Shown: one piece after another, positions 12,985 through 24,900 of the stretch
How the letters are laid out: every line of letters starts with the position of its first letter
How positions within the stretch are numbered: position 1 is the first letter of the stretch
Assembly: GCA_963971225.1 (NCBI GenBank)
Contig: OZ020267.1
Location: forward strand, 148,127,427 to 148,191,426
DNA from: Melieria omissa
Lineage: Eukaryota; Arthropoda; Insecta; Diptera; Ulidiidae
Length of the DNA stretch: 64,000 nt
Direction of reading: 5' to 3'
Notes under the pieces: model-generated
Told to the model about the DNA's origin: nothing
The model's database searches: none
Seen by the model: the letters and a program-made list of their open reading frames with translations, nothing else
Program-made: the position numbers and the translations under genes

Positions 12985-14625
12985 ATAGTGTCACAGGATG
13001 GTTACAAAAAAATATTAAAATATTTATCTTGTGTCACAAAATTTCACAGAGAATATTTTGTGACAAAATGTCACAAAATTTAGCAAAGAACTTCTGTGAC
13101 AAAATGTCACAATTATGAGCAGTATTGTTGTGTTTTTGAGAATTGTTTTGCTTGTTTTTCATAAAGGAAATATTCTTTTTTAAAGCATAGCACTACTTTT
13201 GCTTTGAAAAAGACATTTATATTTTGTGACAATTCGTCACATTTTTCAAAAAACCTTTTTCATTTAATTTTCATTATTTTTATTCAATTTTTAATATTCT
13301 TTAATATTTACGAAATCAATCAAAAATTTTATATTTAATACAAAATGTGTAAAAAAAGTGTCACTTTCAAGAAACTCTGTGACAAAATGTCACACTTTTG
13401 AAAGACTTTGTTTTGTGATAGTTCTTACCGCTTTATATTTTGTCGTTACGCATATGGTTGGTTGGTTGGTTGAAGTGGCTGACTTACAGTTCCCCTTCAA
13501 GTCACAATTAGCGCATAGACGCCGTTTTGATACCACATGCTCACCCAAAACTAAAACCTGGTTAGTGGTACGACTAAATCCACCCGGAGAAGGTATCCAA
13601 GAAGATTCCCCAGACTTACTGTCGAGCATTCGGTCAAACAAGTAAGGAAGTGTTTAACCAGAGACTTAAATCTTGCCCCTGCCAAAGCTGGGCAGTGACA
13701 GAGGAAGTGATTTGGTGTTTCTTTCTCATCTAAATTCCCACAGCTCCTAGAGTCGGTATTGAAGGGGATGCTTAGCCCCTCCGCATGTGGACCTATGGTT
13801 TAGTGGCCTGTGATTACACATATAAATTAAAATTTTTTTATTTTGTGACAAAGTGTCACATATTTTACAATCATGTTTTATTTTGTTTTCTATGTTTAAC
13901 ATTTTTTTTCAATATTAAAAATCAAATTTTGCAGTGTGTACATTTTAAGGAAATGTTTATATTTTGTGACAAAGTGTCACATATTTAACAATCATTTTTT
14001 TAATTTGTTTCCTACGTTTAGCCATTTTTATTAATACTAAAAATCAAATTATGCAGTTTGCACATATTAAAGAACGATGTTTATATTTGTGACAATGCGT
14101 CACATATTTTACAATAATTTTTTAATTTTTTTATTACACTTAACAATTTTTAGTTATATCAAATATTTATTAAGTGAGTAATCAATTCTTTATTCAGCTT
14201 AAAATTTGTGACAAAGTGTCACACGTTGAAGTAGGTATGCATGTATAGGTATAGTCGATAAGAAAGAAAAATTAAGAGACACAGAAATGAAAATTCGCTG
14301 CTTATTTCTTTGTATACGGTCTTGGAAGTTGTCACAAATTGTCACACAAATTAATAAATGAGTTTTTCTTGAATTCTATATGGCTATATAGATATGTAAT
14401 ATGCAGGTAATGTGAAAAATTGTATTATAAAAATTAAGTATATGAAAATTAGTAACTAATTAATTAAAAAAAATACATATGTTCAACTAACTTATCTGTG
14501 GGACGGTCTGTCACATAATTTATAATAATAGACAACATTTTTATTATATATGTTTTATATTTTTTATTAAAAAGTCACCACAAAGTAATTTTATACGTTT
14601 GTGTGACATTTTATCACAAGTAAAA
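12985..14625 (+). repeat. tandem array built around the 17-bp palindrome TGTGACAAARTGTCACA
   Basis: The palindrome or a close variant occurs at 13059-13075, 13095-13111, 13225-13241, 13378-13394, 13844-13860, 13965-13981, 14088-14104, 14207-14223 and 14602-14618. Isolated TGTCACA half-sites lie between (for example near 13032, 14330 and 14510). From 13844 to 14223 the copies are 121, 123 and 119 bases apart and are followed by shared sequence (ATATTTTACAATCATTTTTT), so this part is a true tandem repeat with a monomer of about 121 bp. The half-site TGACA-N3-5-TGTCA stays symmetric even where the centre has changed. A foreign segment of about 350 bp (13450-13800) interrupts the array. Confidence 0.8.
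13450..13800. other. moderately GC-rich insert interrupting the palindrome array
   Basis: Base composition changes sharply here from AT-rich array sequence to about 48% GC. The segment starts with GGTTGGTTGGTTGGTTGAAG. No palindrome occurs inside it and the array resumes after about 13800. A 95-codon open frame on the plus strand and an 83-codon frame on the minus strand overlap it, but neither shows a domain I recognise. Most likely it is a fragment of a retrotransposon untranslated region; this is inference. Confidence 0.4.
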
Positions 14626-16082
14626 TAATTGTGGTTCAGGCAGACTTTGTTTGAAAACAGTGAAGAAAAATTTACAACAACTTTCTGCTCTCAGTCATAG
14701 CATTCCAATACTTTTCTTCCCTACACCAACAAACATTTTGCCTGGTAACATCATAGATTTTAATTCATCTTTCTCTAAATTTAAGCCTTACTTGTTCATT
14801 ATTTTTAATTAGTCTGTAAGAATTCATTCTGTAGATCGAAATAAATAAATAAATAAATTCATGTTTGCATTCAAACAAATTTTCATAAATTACACGAAAC
14901 CGAATTCACCACAAAAGTAAACATTTTTAACTTTCATTGAAGCAAATTGTCACAAAGTCTGCTCTTTCCGCAATCACAGAGTGATATGTGTTGCCAACAG
15001 TAAGAAACCACAACAACTATGCAAAATTTCATTTATGTTCCACACACTCAAGTGGCAAAAATTATGCTTTGTGTGCTACTCTTCTCACTAAACTTTAATT
15101 GGATTGCATGCTCGGCATGCGGTCAGCAGTAAGCGACAAATAGAATTAATAATTCTACATAGTTGTTTTTGTTTTTTGTAGTGCCCACATTAAAATACCT
15201 ACGCGTGTTTGCTAAAATATTTTGTGCAATTTTTTTCAGAGCAATCTTTTGTCATTGTAATCGCTGATATGTTTTTTAGAAACACATTTTTACATTTTTT
15301 TTGTTTTGCATAAATTTTCAATAGTAAAGTGTAAATTTAATTTAAAATTCATAACATTTAAATTACGAAAAATGTGTTTATGCATAAACAGCCTTCACAT
15401 CAACGTCCGTCGCTGACAGATGCAAATAAAATGCACAAAAAGCCGCACCCGAGCGCCCACAACAACGCAACGCAACACAACACAACACGCGCCAAGCAAA
15501 CACTTTAACGACATCGGCAAACAGGCGTTCGCATGCATGTCACTTTTTTTTTTCGATGTGCGCACATATCGTTGCATATTTTGGTGCGCTTTATCGTCAA
15601 CTGCCGGTCAGCCACTCGGCGACACTTCAGCGCGCGCTGTCAGTGTGCGCGTGTGTACGCATTTATGAGTGTTGCGCGGATTGTTGGAAATTTGCGTTCA
15701 GCGTCAGCGCAAGCAAAAACAACGACGACACTCGAGCTGTTTGCATTGTGTTGTTCAATTTTATGCGCGTTAAGCTTCGTTTGTTGTGCGTATTGAGCGC
15801 TGTTCGGCGTGCTGAAATATTCAGTTGCGGGCATCGACGCTCGTTTGTTGATTCGCGGTTGTGTTTATGTGTGCGTGTAGGTGTGGGTGTGTGCGTGTCT
15901 GAACTGTCATTTAATTAATGTAATTAAAATAATTAAACTATTTTGCTTTGTTGCGTTTGAACGATGTATACATTGAGGTATAATGAATTCATGTTTTCGG
16001 TTCAGCTCGGGCAGCCCATTGCAGTCAAAGGCATTCATTTCTATTGAAGCATTGATCGAAATACTACTGGTTTTGTTAAATA
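14626..16082. other. non-coding stretch
   Basis: AT-rich sequence with no supported gene. GT-rich runs near 15640-15900 create short open frames without domains. A short AATAAATAAATAAAT run lies at 14841-14857. Confidence 0.55.
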
Positions 16083-16173
16083 GTTAGGTTAGATTAGGTT
16101 ATGGTTTCTGCTTCTGTAAGAGACACACTCGGAGGCCTAAAAGGCCCATTGTGATAGCACATATTTCACTCGT
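16083..16173 (-). mobile_element. 3' end of a retroposon with a (CCTAA)n-like tail
   Basis: The sequence GTTAGGTTAGATTAGGTTATGG, then 'GTAAGAGACACACTCGGAGGC', 'CATTGTGATAGCACATATTTCAC' closely matches the tail part of the SINE at 34395-34473. Read on the minus strand it is that element's 3' end, running into CCTAA repeats. Only about 90 bp is present, so it is either a truncated SINE or the shared 3' end of the partner LINE. Confidence 0.65.
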
Positions 16174-16292
16174 TTTTTTAACATGGATAATTTGTAAGAG
16201 TAACAGAAATTGCCTTAGGAAGCTTTAGTCTTGCAAAAAAAAGGATAGTAACACCGTGCGACAGCATTTTTCACACCGGGAAGAACTAGAGA

Positions 16293-16530
16293 CAGTAGTG
16301 TCTGGATATAGTAAACTAATTATAGCAAGGCCTGTTCACAATATTGAGGTTGTTCACTATATCAAAGTTAACACTCTTGTTCAAAAACTCGTTTTATTTG
16401 CTCAAAACCCCCTTTTTGTTTTTTGCTTGAAAATTTTCTTGCATATTTAGAGGCTCAATGTCAAAATTTGGGTATTCACTATATCGAGGTGTTCACTATA
16501 TAGGGGGTTCACTATACCCAGGCACGACTG
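16293..16530. mobile_element. pogo/Tc1-like MITE (238 bp)
   Basis: Both ends begin with CAGT and form a 24-bp terminal inverted repeat with four mismatches: left CAGTAGTGTCTGGATATAGT, right (reverse complement) CAGTCGTGCCTGGGTATAGT. Internal repeats of TTCACTATAT follow at each end (16349, 16471, 16491 and 16508). Termini starting CAGT are characteristic of the pogo/Tigger branch of the Tc1/mariner superfamily. There is no coding sequence, so this is a non-autonomous copy. The expected TA target duplication is not intact. Confidence 0.65.
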
Positions 16531-17805
16531 AAGTAATACTGCGTACTCAGTTTTTCATTCCTACATCCTTTGTCCTTCAAAAAGGACTTCAATATTTTGA
16601 AGGGGATAATAAATTTAAAAAAATATAAAAAATACTTAACTTCGTGAGAATATGGCGATTTGTATATCAAATGAAGGAGGAAAGGCTCAAGAATTTAAAT
16701 AAAATTGATTTTTCATCTATTTGTAAAAAAAAGGATATGAAAACAGGTCCTTTGAAGATTTTAATCCTTTATATCCTTGAAAATTTATATAGAATTTTTT
16801 TTAAAAGTAAGTATGTTAAAACCCAAAATCTCATTGATCACGTGTCAAAGTTTCATTACTCTAACTTTATTGGTTCGAAAGTTATATAAAAAAGACAAAG
16901 TTATACAAAGAAGCTGCAATTCTAATGAAACACAAAAATTCTAATTTATTTAAGTATCAGTATTTTAAATAATAAAAAGTTACAAAATCAATGAAGCGCA
17001 TGGTGTAATAGATGTAAATTTTACATTTGTGCAAGTTCCATTTTTCATATTGATTGCATACTTTCAGGGGCAAATAAAATATATTTTGTTGAAAAATAGG
17101 TCCACTTTTCAAATTGAATTTTTTTCGGAGATCGGAAGATATCGGAAGATGTGTTTACATTATTCAATAAAGAAAGAATGCTTCTTAAAATATTGAAAAA
17201 TCCAGGAATATACTTTCACAACCTTTTTAGGTATTGTAACGATGAGGCACCCTGTCGTTGTGCTATGCATGAATGCTTTTACGGGCATACTTTTAGGCGC
17301 GCACTTTAAAGAACGGCCGGCTTTCGATAATTTCGATTTAGCAAAGATGACTCACGATGGTAATGGAATGTGCGTGAACGATCGAGAGATAGTCCAATTT
17401 GAATGTGCGAGAACAATCAGCGCGATAAGCAGATAAGCATATGTTTTATTTTTCAAGCACAATCCAGAGAAACGAATAAGCTTACTGGTCTAATTTTCGT
17501 CACAATAGCTTCCTATTTTTTAGATATTTTTGCTTATTTTCGGGATTTTTATTTTGAAATATATTTTAAATGAAAAATAAAGTAGAAGTCTCAGCTTTAA
17601 AAATTAAAAAAAAAAACAATAAAAGCGAAGATGGGGTCATCAGTTCTTAATGTATATGGAAGGTTTTAGCAGCTTCTTGCTAACCATTTATTTTGGCGAT
17701 TTTTTTTTATTCAATAGTCTAAACTACAGAAAACATGTGTTTAAATTTTTTTGGAGAAAAAATTTTCGACTTTGAGAAACTTTTGCATACACACTACTAC
17801 ATGGG

Positions 17806-18095
17806 CTGAAAAGTCTTTGGCCTGACATAGAGATGACGCCAAAAGAATTATTGTGTTGTACATGGAAAACCATCCTTAACTTAGATTCTGTCAAAGTTTC
17901 ATGACATTTGGTTGACTCGTTTTCAAGTTATTGCTTTCGAAGTGACGCTACCTCTGAATTTTTGTAAACAATGGAAAAAAGTGAATTTCGTGTTTTGATA
18001 AAACATTGCTATTTGATGGGCAAAAATACAGTGGAAACAAAAGCATGGCTTGATAAATGTTATAATACATCTGTATTTAATTAGTAATTAGTTTT
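17806..18095 (+). pseudogene. mariner element, 5' fragment (rosa-like)
   Basis: The segment begins with a terminus-like TGGGCTGAAAAGTCTTTGGCC and an untranslated leader. From 17970 it encodes MEKSEFRVLIKHCYLMGK.. followed by '..VETKAWLDKCY', which matches the start of rosa-type mariner transposases (MEKxEFRVLIKHxFLxGK). The reading frame collapses after about 18065. No catalytic residues are present. It is unlikely to be the start of the transposase at 18425, which has its own Met and a different N-terminus. Confidence 0.6.
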
Positions 18096-18424
18096 TTGCA
18101 CAGATTTTTTGTGGGTTTCTTATTTGGAGTTTTGGCTTTAAATAACATCAAAATCGTTAAATTCTGAGACTATGAATTTTTTGAATTTTGTCCATGGAAC
18201 GAATCACTGTGGGATTGGGAAAGGGGAATTAGACCCAGAGTGTAATACGTAGGCTGCCGTTTATATTCTTTGAATAGAGATGGTCCAGTACGTTTCCGAA
18301 AAATCTGAGATTGCCATTGAAAAGTTTGTAATTTTTTACCATAAACGTGCTTAGAACATTTTGATGTTCAAGCGCTATTTGTGTTGTTTACAGCGACTTG
18401 AAAAATTCATCTCGGTTAAAAAAA

Positions 18425-19030
18425 TGGATTTAACTCGTAAACATTCTCGAGCAATGGTTTTTTACGATTTGCGAAGTGAATTATGTCAACAATAGTGCTT
18501 TGATCGCCTTCTTTTGGCATTTGGTGATGACGCACCAACCCTCAAGACAATTTATAACTGATTTCATGAATTCAAATGTGGTCGCCGTTCGCTCCAGGAC
18601 GAATTTCGTGAAGGTCGTTCAAAATCGGTCATTGTGCCAGAAACCATCGATGCTGTGCGTGAACTGATAATGAAAGTTCGTCATGTGACACACCGTGAGA
18701 TAAAGGCATCCTTGGGCATTAGTTCCAAGGCCGAGCATTCGATATTACATAAACATTTCGATGTCAGAAAGATTTGAAAAAGATGGCTCGTGTCGATTGG
18801 TGCAAAGAAATGATGGGAAAATTCGATAGCGGTACTTCGACAGACGTTTATATGATGGTGACAGGTGACAAATCATGGACATATGCGTGTGAGCCCGAAA
18901 CAAAACAGCAATTGACCGTATGGGTCTTTCAAGACGAGCCGAATCCAACAAAAGTTGTTCGGGCACGCAGCACATCGAAGCAAATAGTCGCCTGTTTCTT
19001 TGGCAAAACTGGTCATGTGGTCATTTTCAT
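18425..19030 (+). pseudogene. degenerate mariner transposase
   Basis: Pieces in several frames encode a mariner transposase: MDLTRKHSRAMVFYDLR at 18424, the helix-turn-helix part near 18500-18660 ('FKCGRRS', then 'DAVRELIMKVRHVTHREIKA'), and an open frame from 18774 with 'RVDWCKEMMGKFDSG', 'MVTGDKSWTYACEPETKQQ' and 'PNPTKVVRARSTSKQIVACFF'. The TGD is the first catalytic aspartate of the DD34D triad; in intact elements the next residues are usually ES, here KS. The sequence ends before the second aspartate. Frameshifts at about 18480, 18600 and 18760 and the missing C-terminal half show it is dead. Confidence 0.8.
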
Positions 19031-19050
19031 CGTTTTTAAACAAATATAAA

Positions 19051-21983
19051 AGGCAACCCTCGTAATCAATTTATTTGTAGCATTAATTTCTTCTATATAA
19101 ATCTTCTATACCATAAATTTTCTAAAAATTATTGAGAGAGAGCAAGGAAGACATTTTCATTTTAACTGCTAGAAAAAAGTCAAAACTGCCTACGCAGAGT
19201 TATTAACTTAAAGGAGTTCCAACTTTCTAGAGAATTTTTCAATACAAAAACCAAATATTCTATCCTAGAAAACCTAGAAAATGTGATCTGATTGTGGTTA
19301 GATTCTGTCTTTCCTCACCTATTTTCACCTTTTTCATACTCTATTCTCCTAACAAATTTCTTTAAAGCCAGTTTATCAGTTCCCACCAAACCACCGCCAG
19401 CTTTTTTGCTATTTTTCATGTATCTGCTGTACATTTTGCCATCCCACAACTCAAGCTAAGTTTTTTTCCCAAAAACCTGAATGGCTTTTTGTGATCGTTG
19501 TAGCTTGTTTTGAAGCTCTGATGTAAAAAATTAGCCAAATCATCTCGAACTAGAGCTAGAAAGTTCAATTACTTTTCGCTGACAGTTGACCAACAACAAC
19601 TGCAGCAAAAGCTACACTATTCACTGTGTGTATGTGTGTGTGTGTAGCATTTTGTTGCACTTTTGCACTGCAACATTTGCTGCACAGTAAAAGTTTTTGC
19701 TGTCGCTGCCAAAACTGCACATTCAGTCGTGGTCAATCAATTTTAGTTTCGCTGAATTCAGCCAAAATGCCGTTTTTTGAAACATCATTTTGTGGTACTT
19801 TTTCAGCCATGGCGGTGTCTTTTGTGTTCTATCGCTTTCAGGCGCTTTCTGTGTTCATTGCGGCACAGTTTCAATGTTGCTGAGATTTGATGCCGCAATT
19901 TGATTAACTGCACACATGCTCAACCGATAGGCGATTGTATGAAGAGTATGAGGCACTGTCGACTGATGGCAGTACTTTGAAATTTGTTTGAGCATAGTTA
20001 ACAGAATCAGCATGAACGGAAAAGCCAACTGGAATAGAAAAGCGAAGAGATGGGCGATGTAAATTGCCTTCAAATGTATCTATGTCTGTTGGGCGCATCC
20101 GTTGTCTGTGTGTATAGCGGAATTAAATTTTTAAAACTTCAACTGCACATCTACCTAAATTCTTGTATGTAAATGTGTATGTGTATGTCTATATGTCCAG
20201 CTACAACATGGTCGCTCCTGTTCCATTGCTATTTTGTTTATGTTGTTTTTTTGTTACAGAGATTTTATTAAAAACAAAAGCAAGCGACAACACTCACGGC
20301 AGTCATTCCCAGCGGAAACATTTCAGCAAGGCGCAGTTAACGCCGGTCGTTTGCCTGCTCCACGTTTTTGCTGCTGCTAAACAGGCAATTTTTTATGTCC
20401 TATTTTTTATTTTATTCCTATTTAAATTTTGCTCTCTGGCACATATTTTCCAATTTACCAAAAAATACTTGTTGCTTGTATTATCTGCATTAAATTTTGC
20501 TGCCAAGTGCTCCGTGGAGAAATCAGACATGACATGGTGTTGTATTTTTTTTATTTAAAACAAATAAATGTAAAAATTCAACACAAGATCATCTTTTCTC
20601 ATCTTAAATACAAAAAACAGCCTAAAAATATGCCACAAAAACTTCAACTAAAACAGTACACAAACTTCCCAGAGTCACACTTAGTTGTAGCACATCTCCA
20701 GGCGCACATATACACGCGCACGCACACAATACTTATTATAGAATGAAAATCGCATTTCAAAATGTACACTTTCCAATTACAGATTCCACACTCAGCCCGC
20801 GAGCAAAATATGAAAACGAAAAATGCTCGCACAAAACTTTTAGTTAGAAAGTTTCAACGCCGACAGCAATGCTAAAATGCGACGCCAAGAGCGACGAGCG
20901 CCTGGAATTATGTCATAAAATTTGAGCGCACGTCTGTTGCGTTTTTGCATGACAGGCGGCACGTCGACGTACCAGCGGTGACTGTGACACTAAAACGCGC
21001 AAAAGGCGACAAAACATTGCGCGGCCAGTGGCTGGTTGGGTGCAGAGCGCGGAGACATTAGTTGCGCGATTTCATTACATTTGCGCAAAAATGCCATTTT
21101 TGCATTTCTGCTGAAATTAAAAGCAGCAGTAGTAGCAGCAGCAATGCGCATTACTCATACACAGCCAGCGGCCGCAATGCACATTGCCGTTTTCAGTGGC
21201 AGCAATGAGCCGCGTCCTGAGCTGAGCTGAGCGTTGTGTGATGAAATGTGGCGAAAATCAGCCGGAAATCACGTTTCATATTGCCTACGTGCGTGCGCGA
21301 TGGAAGCCCACCATCGCACAGCCGCGCGAAATGAAGCGAAACAAAACGAAACGAACCAAAGCGCAGCGTATGCAATTTTTCGCCCTCATTTTCGAACCAA
21401 CTTGCGCAGCGCAGAATTGCAAATCAGGCGGAAGTATCTGCTTAACACAACTCGGAAGCGGCACTTTTTTCCATATAATTTTTCACTTTTGTTGTTGTTG
21501 TTATTGCAACGTGAAATTAAAAAAGCAATGTAATTGAGTTGTGCGCAAATCTTGGCAAAGTTTGTGATATGCCTTCAAATTAATGTTACTCATACGCCGT
21601 GTGGTAAATTTATGGGTTTGTGCAATATTTTATATGAATTGAATTTTACGATATGACTTCGAAGTCTAAGTCTAGGTTTGGTGTGCAAGGCGACTGACAT
21701 CTGAGTGACGTAACATTATGGATCATCATTAACTACGCCAGTGTCCACTGTTTCCACCTCACTCTAGAACAGAAAGAGTTATTTGATTTGGTCATCTTAC
21801 TGTTCGAGCATTTTATTGTACAAAAACTGTACTTTGCTTCGCTTTAACTTTGACGTATGAGTGACGTCCGTACAGACAATTATTACTCATACGCCATGAG
21901 GAGCACAATAATAATTTTTCGTAAACTTTGTTTCATAAAATGCGATCACATTTTTGCCTTTCACTAACTTACGTACCTTATAA
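19051..21983. other. non-coding stretch
   Basis: No gene is supported. The recurring element occurs as TGTTACTCATACGCC at 21584-21598 and as TATTACTCATACGCC at 21880-21894, with a related GACGTATGAGTGACGTC at 21852. Short open frames at 20160-20750 and 21036-21537 lack domains. Confidence 0.55.
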
Positions 21984-24900
21984 TCAACTAACTAACTGAT
22001 TAACTAACTAATTAATTAAATAATTAACTAACTAAGTAACTAACTAACTGACTGATTGACTAGCTGACTGACTAACAAACTAACTACCTAACTGACTAAC
22101 TAACTAACTATTAGTTAACTAACTGACTAACTATTAACTAACTAACTGACTAACTAAAAAACTAACAAACCAACCATCTAAGTAACTAACGAACTAATTA
22201 ACTAACTAACTGGATAGCTACCTAACTAACAAACCAACCTACTAAGTAACTAACGAACTTATTAACTAACTAACTAGCTAACGAACTTACTAACTAGCTA
22301 ATTTACTAACTAACTGTTATCTAACTCACTAACTGACTAACTATCTAACTAATTAACTAACAAACCAGCCAACTACGTAACTAACGAACTAATTGACTAA
22401 CAAAAGTGACTTACTACGTAATTAACTACATAACTAACTAACTAACTACATAACTAACTAATTAACTAACTAACTAATTAACTTACTAACTAACTAACCG
22501 ACCAACTAAGTAACTAACTAACTAATTAACTAAAAAAATAACTAACTTACTATTAGCTAACCACTAACTACCTAACTAACTAACTAACTATTATCTAACT
22601 TACTAATTAACTAACTAACAAACCAACCGATTAAGTAACTAACGAACTAATTAATTAACTAACTATTAGCTTACTCACTAACTGTATAACTAACTAACTA
22701 ACTATTATCTGACTAACTAATTAACTAACTATCAAACCAACCTACTAAGTAACTAACGAACTAATTAACTAACTACTTAACTAGCTTACTACGTAACTAA
22801 CTACTTTACCAGCTAATTCACTAACTGCCTAACTAACTTACTAACTATTATCTAACTAACTAATTAACTAACTAACAAACCAACCGACTAAGTAACTAAC
22901 GAACTAATTAATTAATTAACTATTAGCTTACTCACTAACTGAATAACTAACTAACTAACTATTATCTAACTAACTAATTAACTTACTATCAAACCAACCT
23001 ACTAAGTACCTAACTAACTACTTAACTAGCTTACTACGTAACTAACTCACTAACTGCCTAACTAACTTACTAACTTTTATCTAACTAACTAATTAACTAA
23101 CTAACAAACCAGCCGACTAAGTAACTAACGAACTAATTAATTAACTAACTATTAGCTTACTCACTAACTGAATAACTAACTAACTAACTATTATCTAACT
23201 AACTAATTAACTAACTATCAAACCAACCTACTAAGTAACTAGCGAACTAATTAACTAACCTTTTAACTAGCTTACTACGTAACTAACTACTTTACTAGCT
23301 AACTCACTAACTGCCTAACTAACTAACTAACTATTAGCTAACTAACTAATTAACTAAATATCAAACGAACCTACTAAGTAACTAATGAACTAATTAGCTA
23401 ACTATTTAACTCGCTTACTACGTAACTAACTACTTTACTAACTAATTAACTAACTAATTAACTTACTAACTAGCTAACTAACCAACCAACTACGTAACTA
23501 ACGAACTCATTAACTAACTAACTAGATAACTAAGTAACAAATCACTAAATGAATAACTAATTAATTAACTATTAGCTAACTAACTAATTAACTAACTAAC
23601 AACCCAACTGACTAAGTAACTAACGAACTAATTAACTAACTAACTTACTACTTTCTCTACGTTTCTTTCTCATCATTTACTCAGCATTCATAACAATTTT
23701 TCAATTACCCTCACCTGTGTCACCGACTACAATAATGTTACTCATACGCCCCGAAGCCCAACAAATGAAATCAATTGAAAGCTTCCTCGAAAGTATTCAA
23801 TAAAGCAACTTCTTTCAATTTTGGTAAAGCCACGCCATTACATTTCACCGAAATTTACTGATTATAAAAATTATATTCTTAAAAAAAGTATTTTAAAATA
23901 ATATTAAATATGCCCATTTCTTGTAAATAATTTCACAACATGGCTGCACACGTCGCGTGCGTGTGCATGTTGTGTACATTTATTTGCCTGACCGCGGCGC
24001 GTGCGGTTGAAGTGCACATCCAATTACACAGACGGCAATAATTTCCATTCCCCCTCCCTCCCCCCGCCTCGAACTGCAGTTATGACCGCATTTTTCATAT
24101 TTTCCTGGTCTCATTTAAACTGCACTCTGATAATTTCGATTTTATTATTTAATTTGTTCGCATGCTGCAGCCGTTCGTTTGACGCGAAAGGTGCAATTAA
24201 GGTGCAATTTTATTTATTACATTGAACACGTATTGATCGGTGCGCGCATTTGTGCATTGACGCCACTTGGCTGCGCGCACGCGGCCGCAACTATGCTCGC
24301 CACTGCGCCGCAATTTGAGCTGAGCCAGATTGATGGCTGCATCCGATTGCGTGCGTCTTCTTATGGCAATGATAATATTTAATTTTTAATGAAAAGCTCA
24401 TTACGGCATTCGTGCACACGCACGCGTCAGCCATTGTGGCAGCCAGCGCGCACAAGTGTTGCCAACGCAATTCACAAATTTGTGGTCACGCCTGAACAAC
24501 GCGTAAAATGCCAAAACGGCAGCAAGAGCGGCGCAAAACGTTGGCGCAAACCAAAAGAAAAATATGTGGCCAACGAAATTGCTGAACGCCCACACATGCT
24601 GGCTGCTGCGCATAATTTGCATAAGTAAAATTACAATTGTGCAGCGCAGCAGAGCATATGAGAATTTACGCTGCACTACTGGTGAGACAACGAAATAAAG
24701 TGAAAAATAAACCGAAGCAGAATAAAACCAACAGAACTATGTGCATGTATGTGTGTGTCTGTATGAGTGTGGGTGCATTCAAGTGCAGCAGCCAACCAGC
24801 CAGTAGCGTAGAAAGCTGATAGAAGCATATGAATTGTGGCATTCAAAAAGCGATAATTTGCTGCGGCGGCAAGCAGCGACACCAACCAACCCACAATGCC

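Noticed and set aside
12985..14625. CRISPR-like array because of regularly spaced palindromes
   Set aside because: Eukaryotic DNA; the spacers are themselves related, not unique, and the period of about 120 bp is that of a satellite.
22000..23650. Telomeric or subtelomeric repeat because of TTAG-type units
   Set aside because: The unit is the tetranucleotide TAAC with variants, not TTAGG, and it appears in inverted arms around unique DNA.
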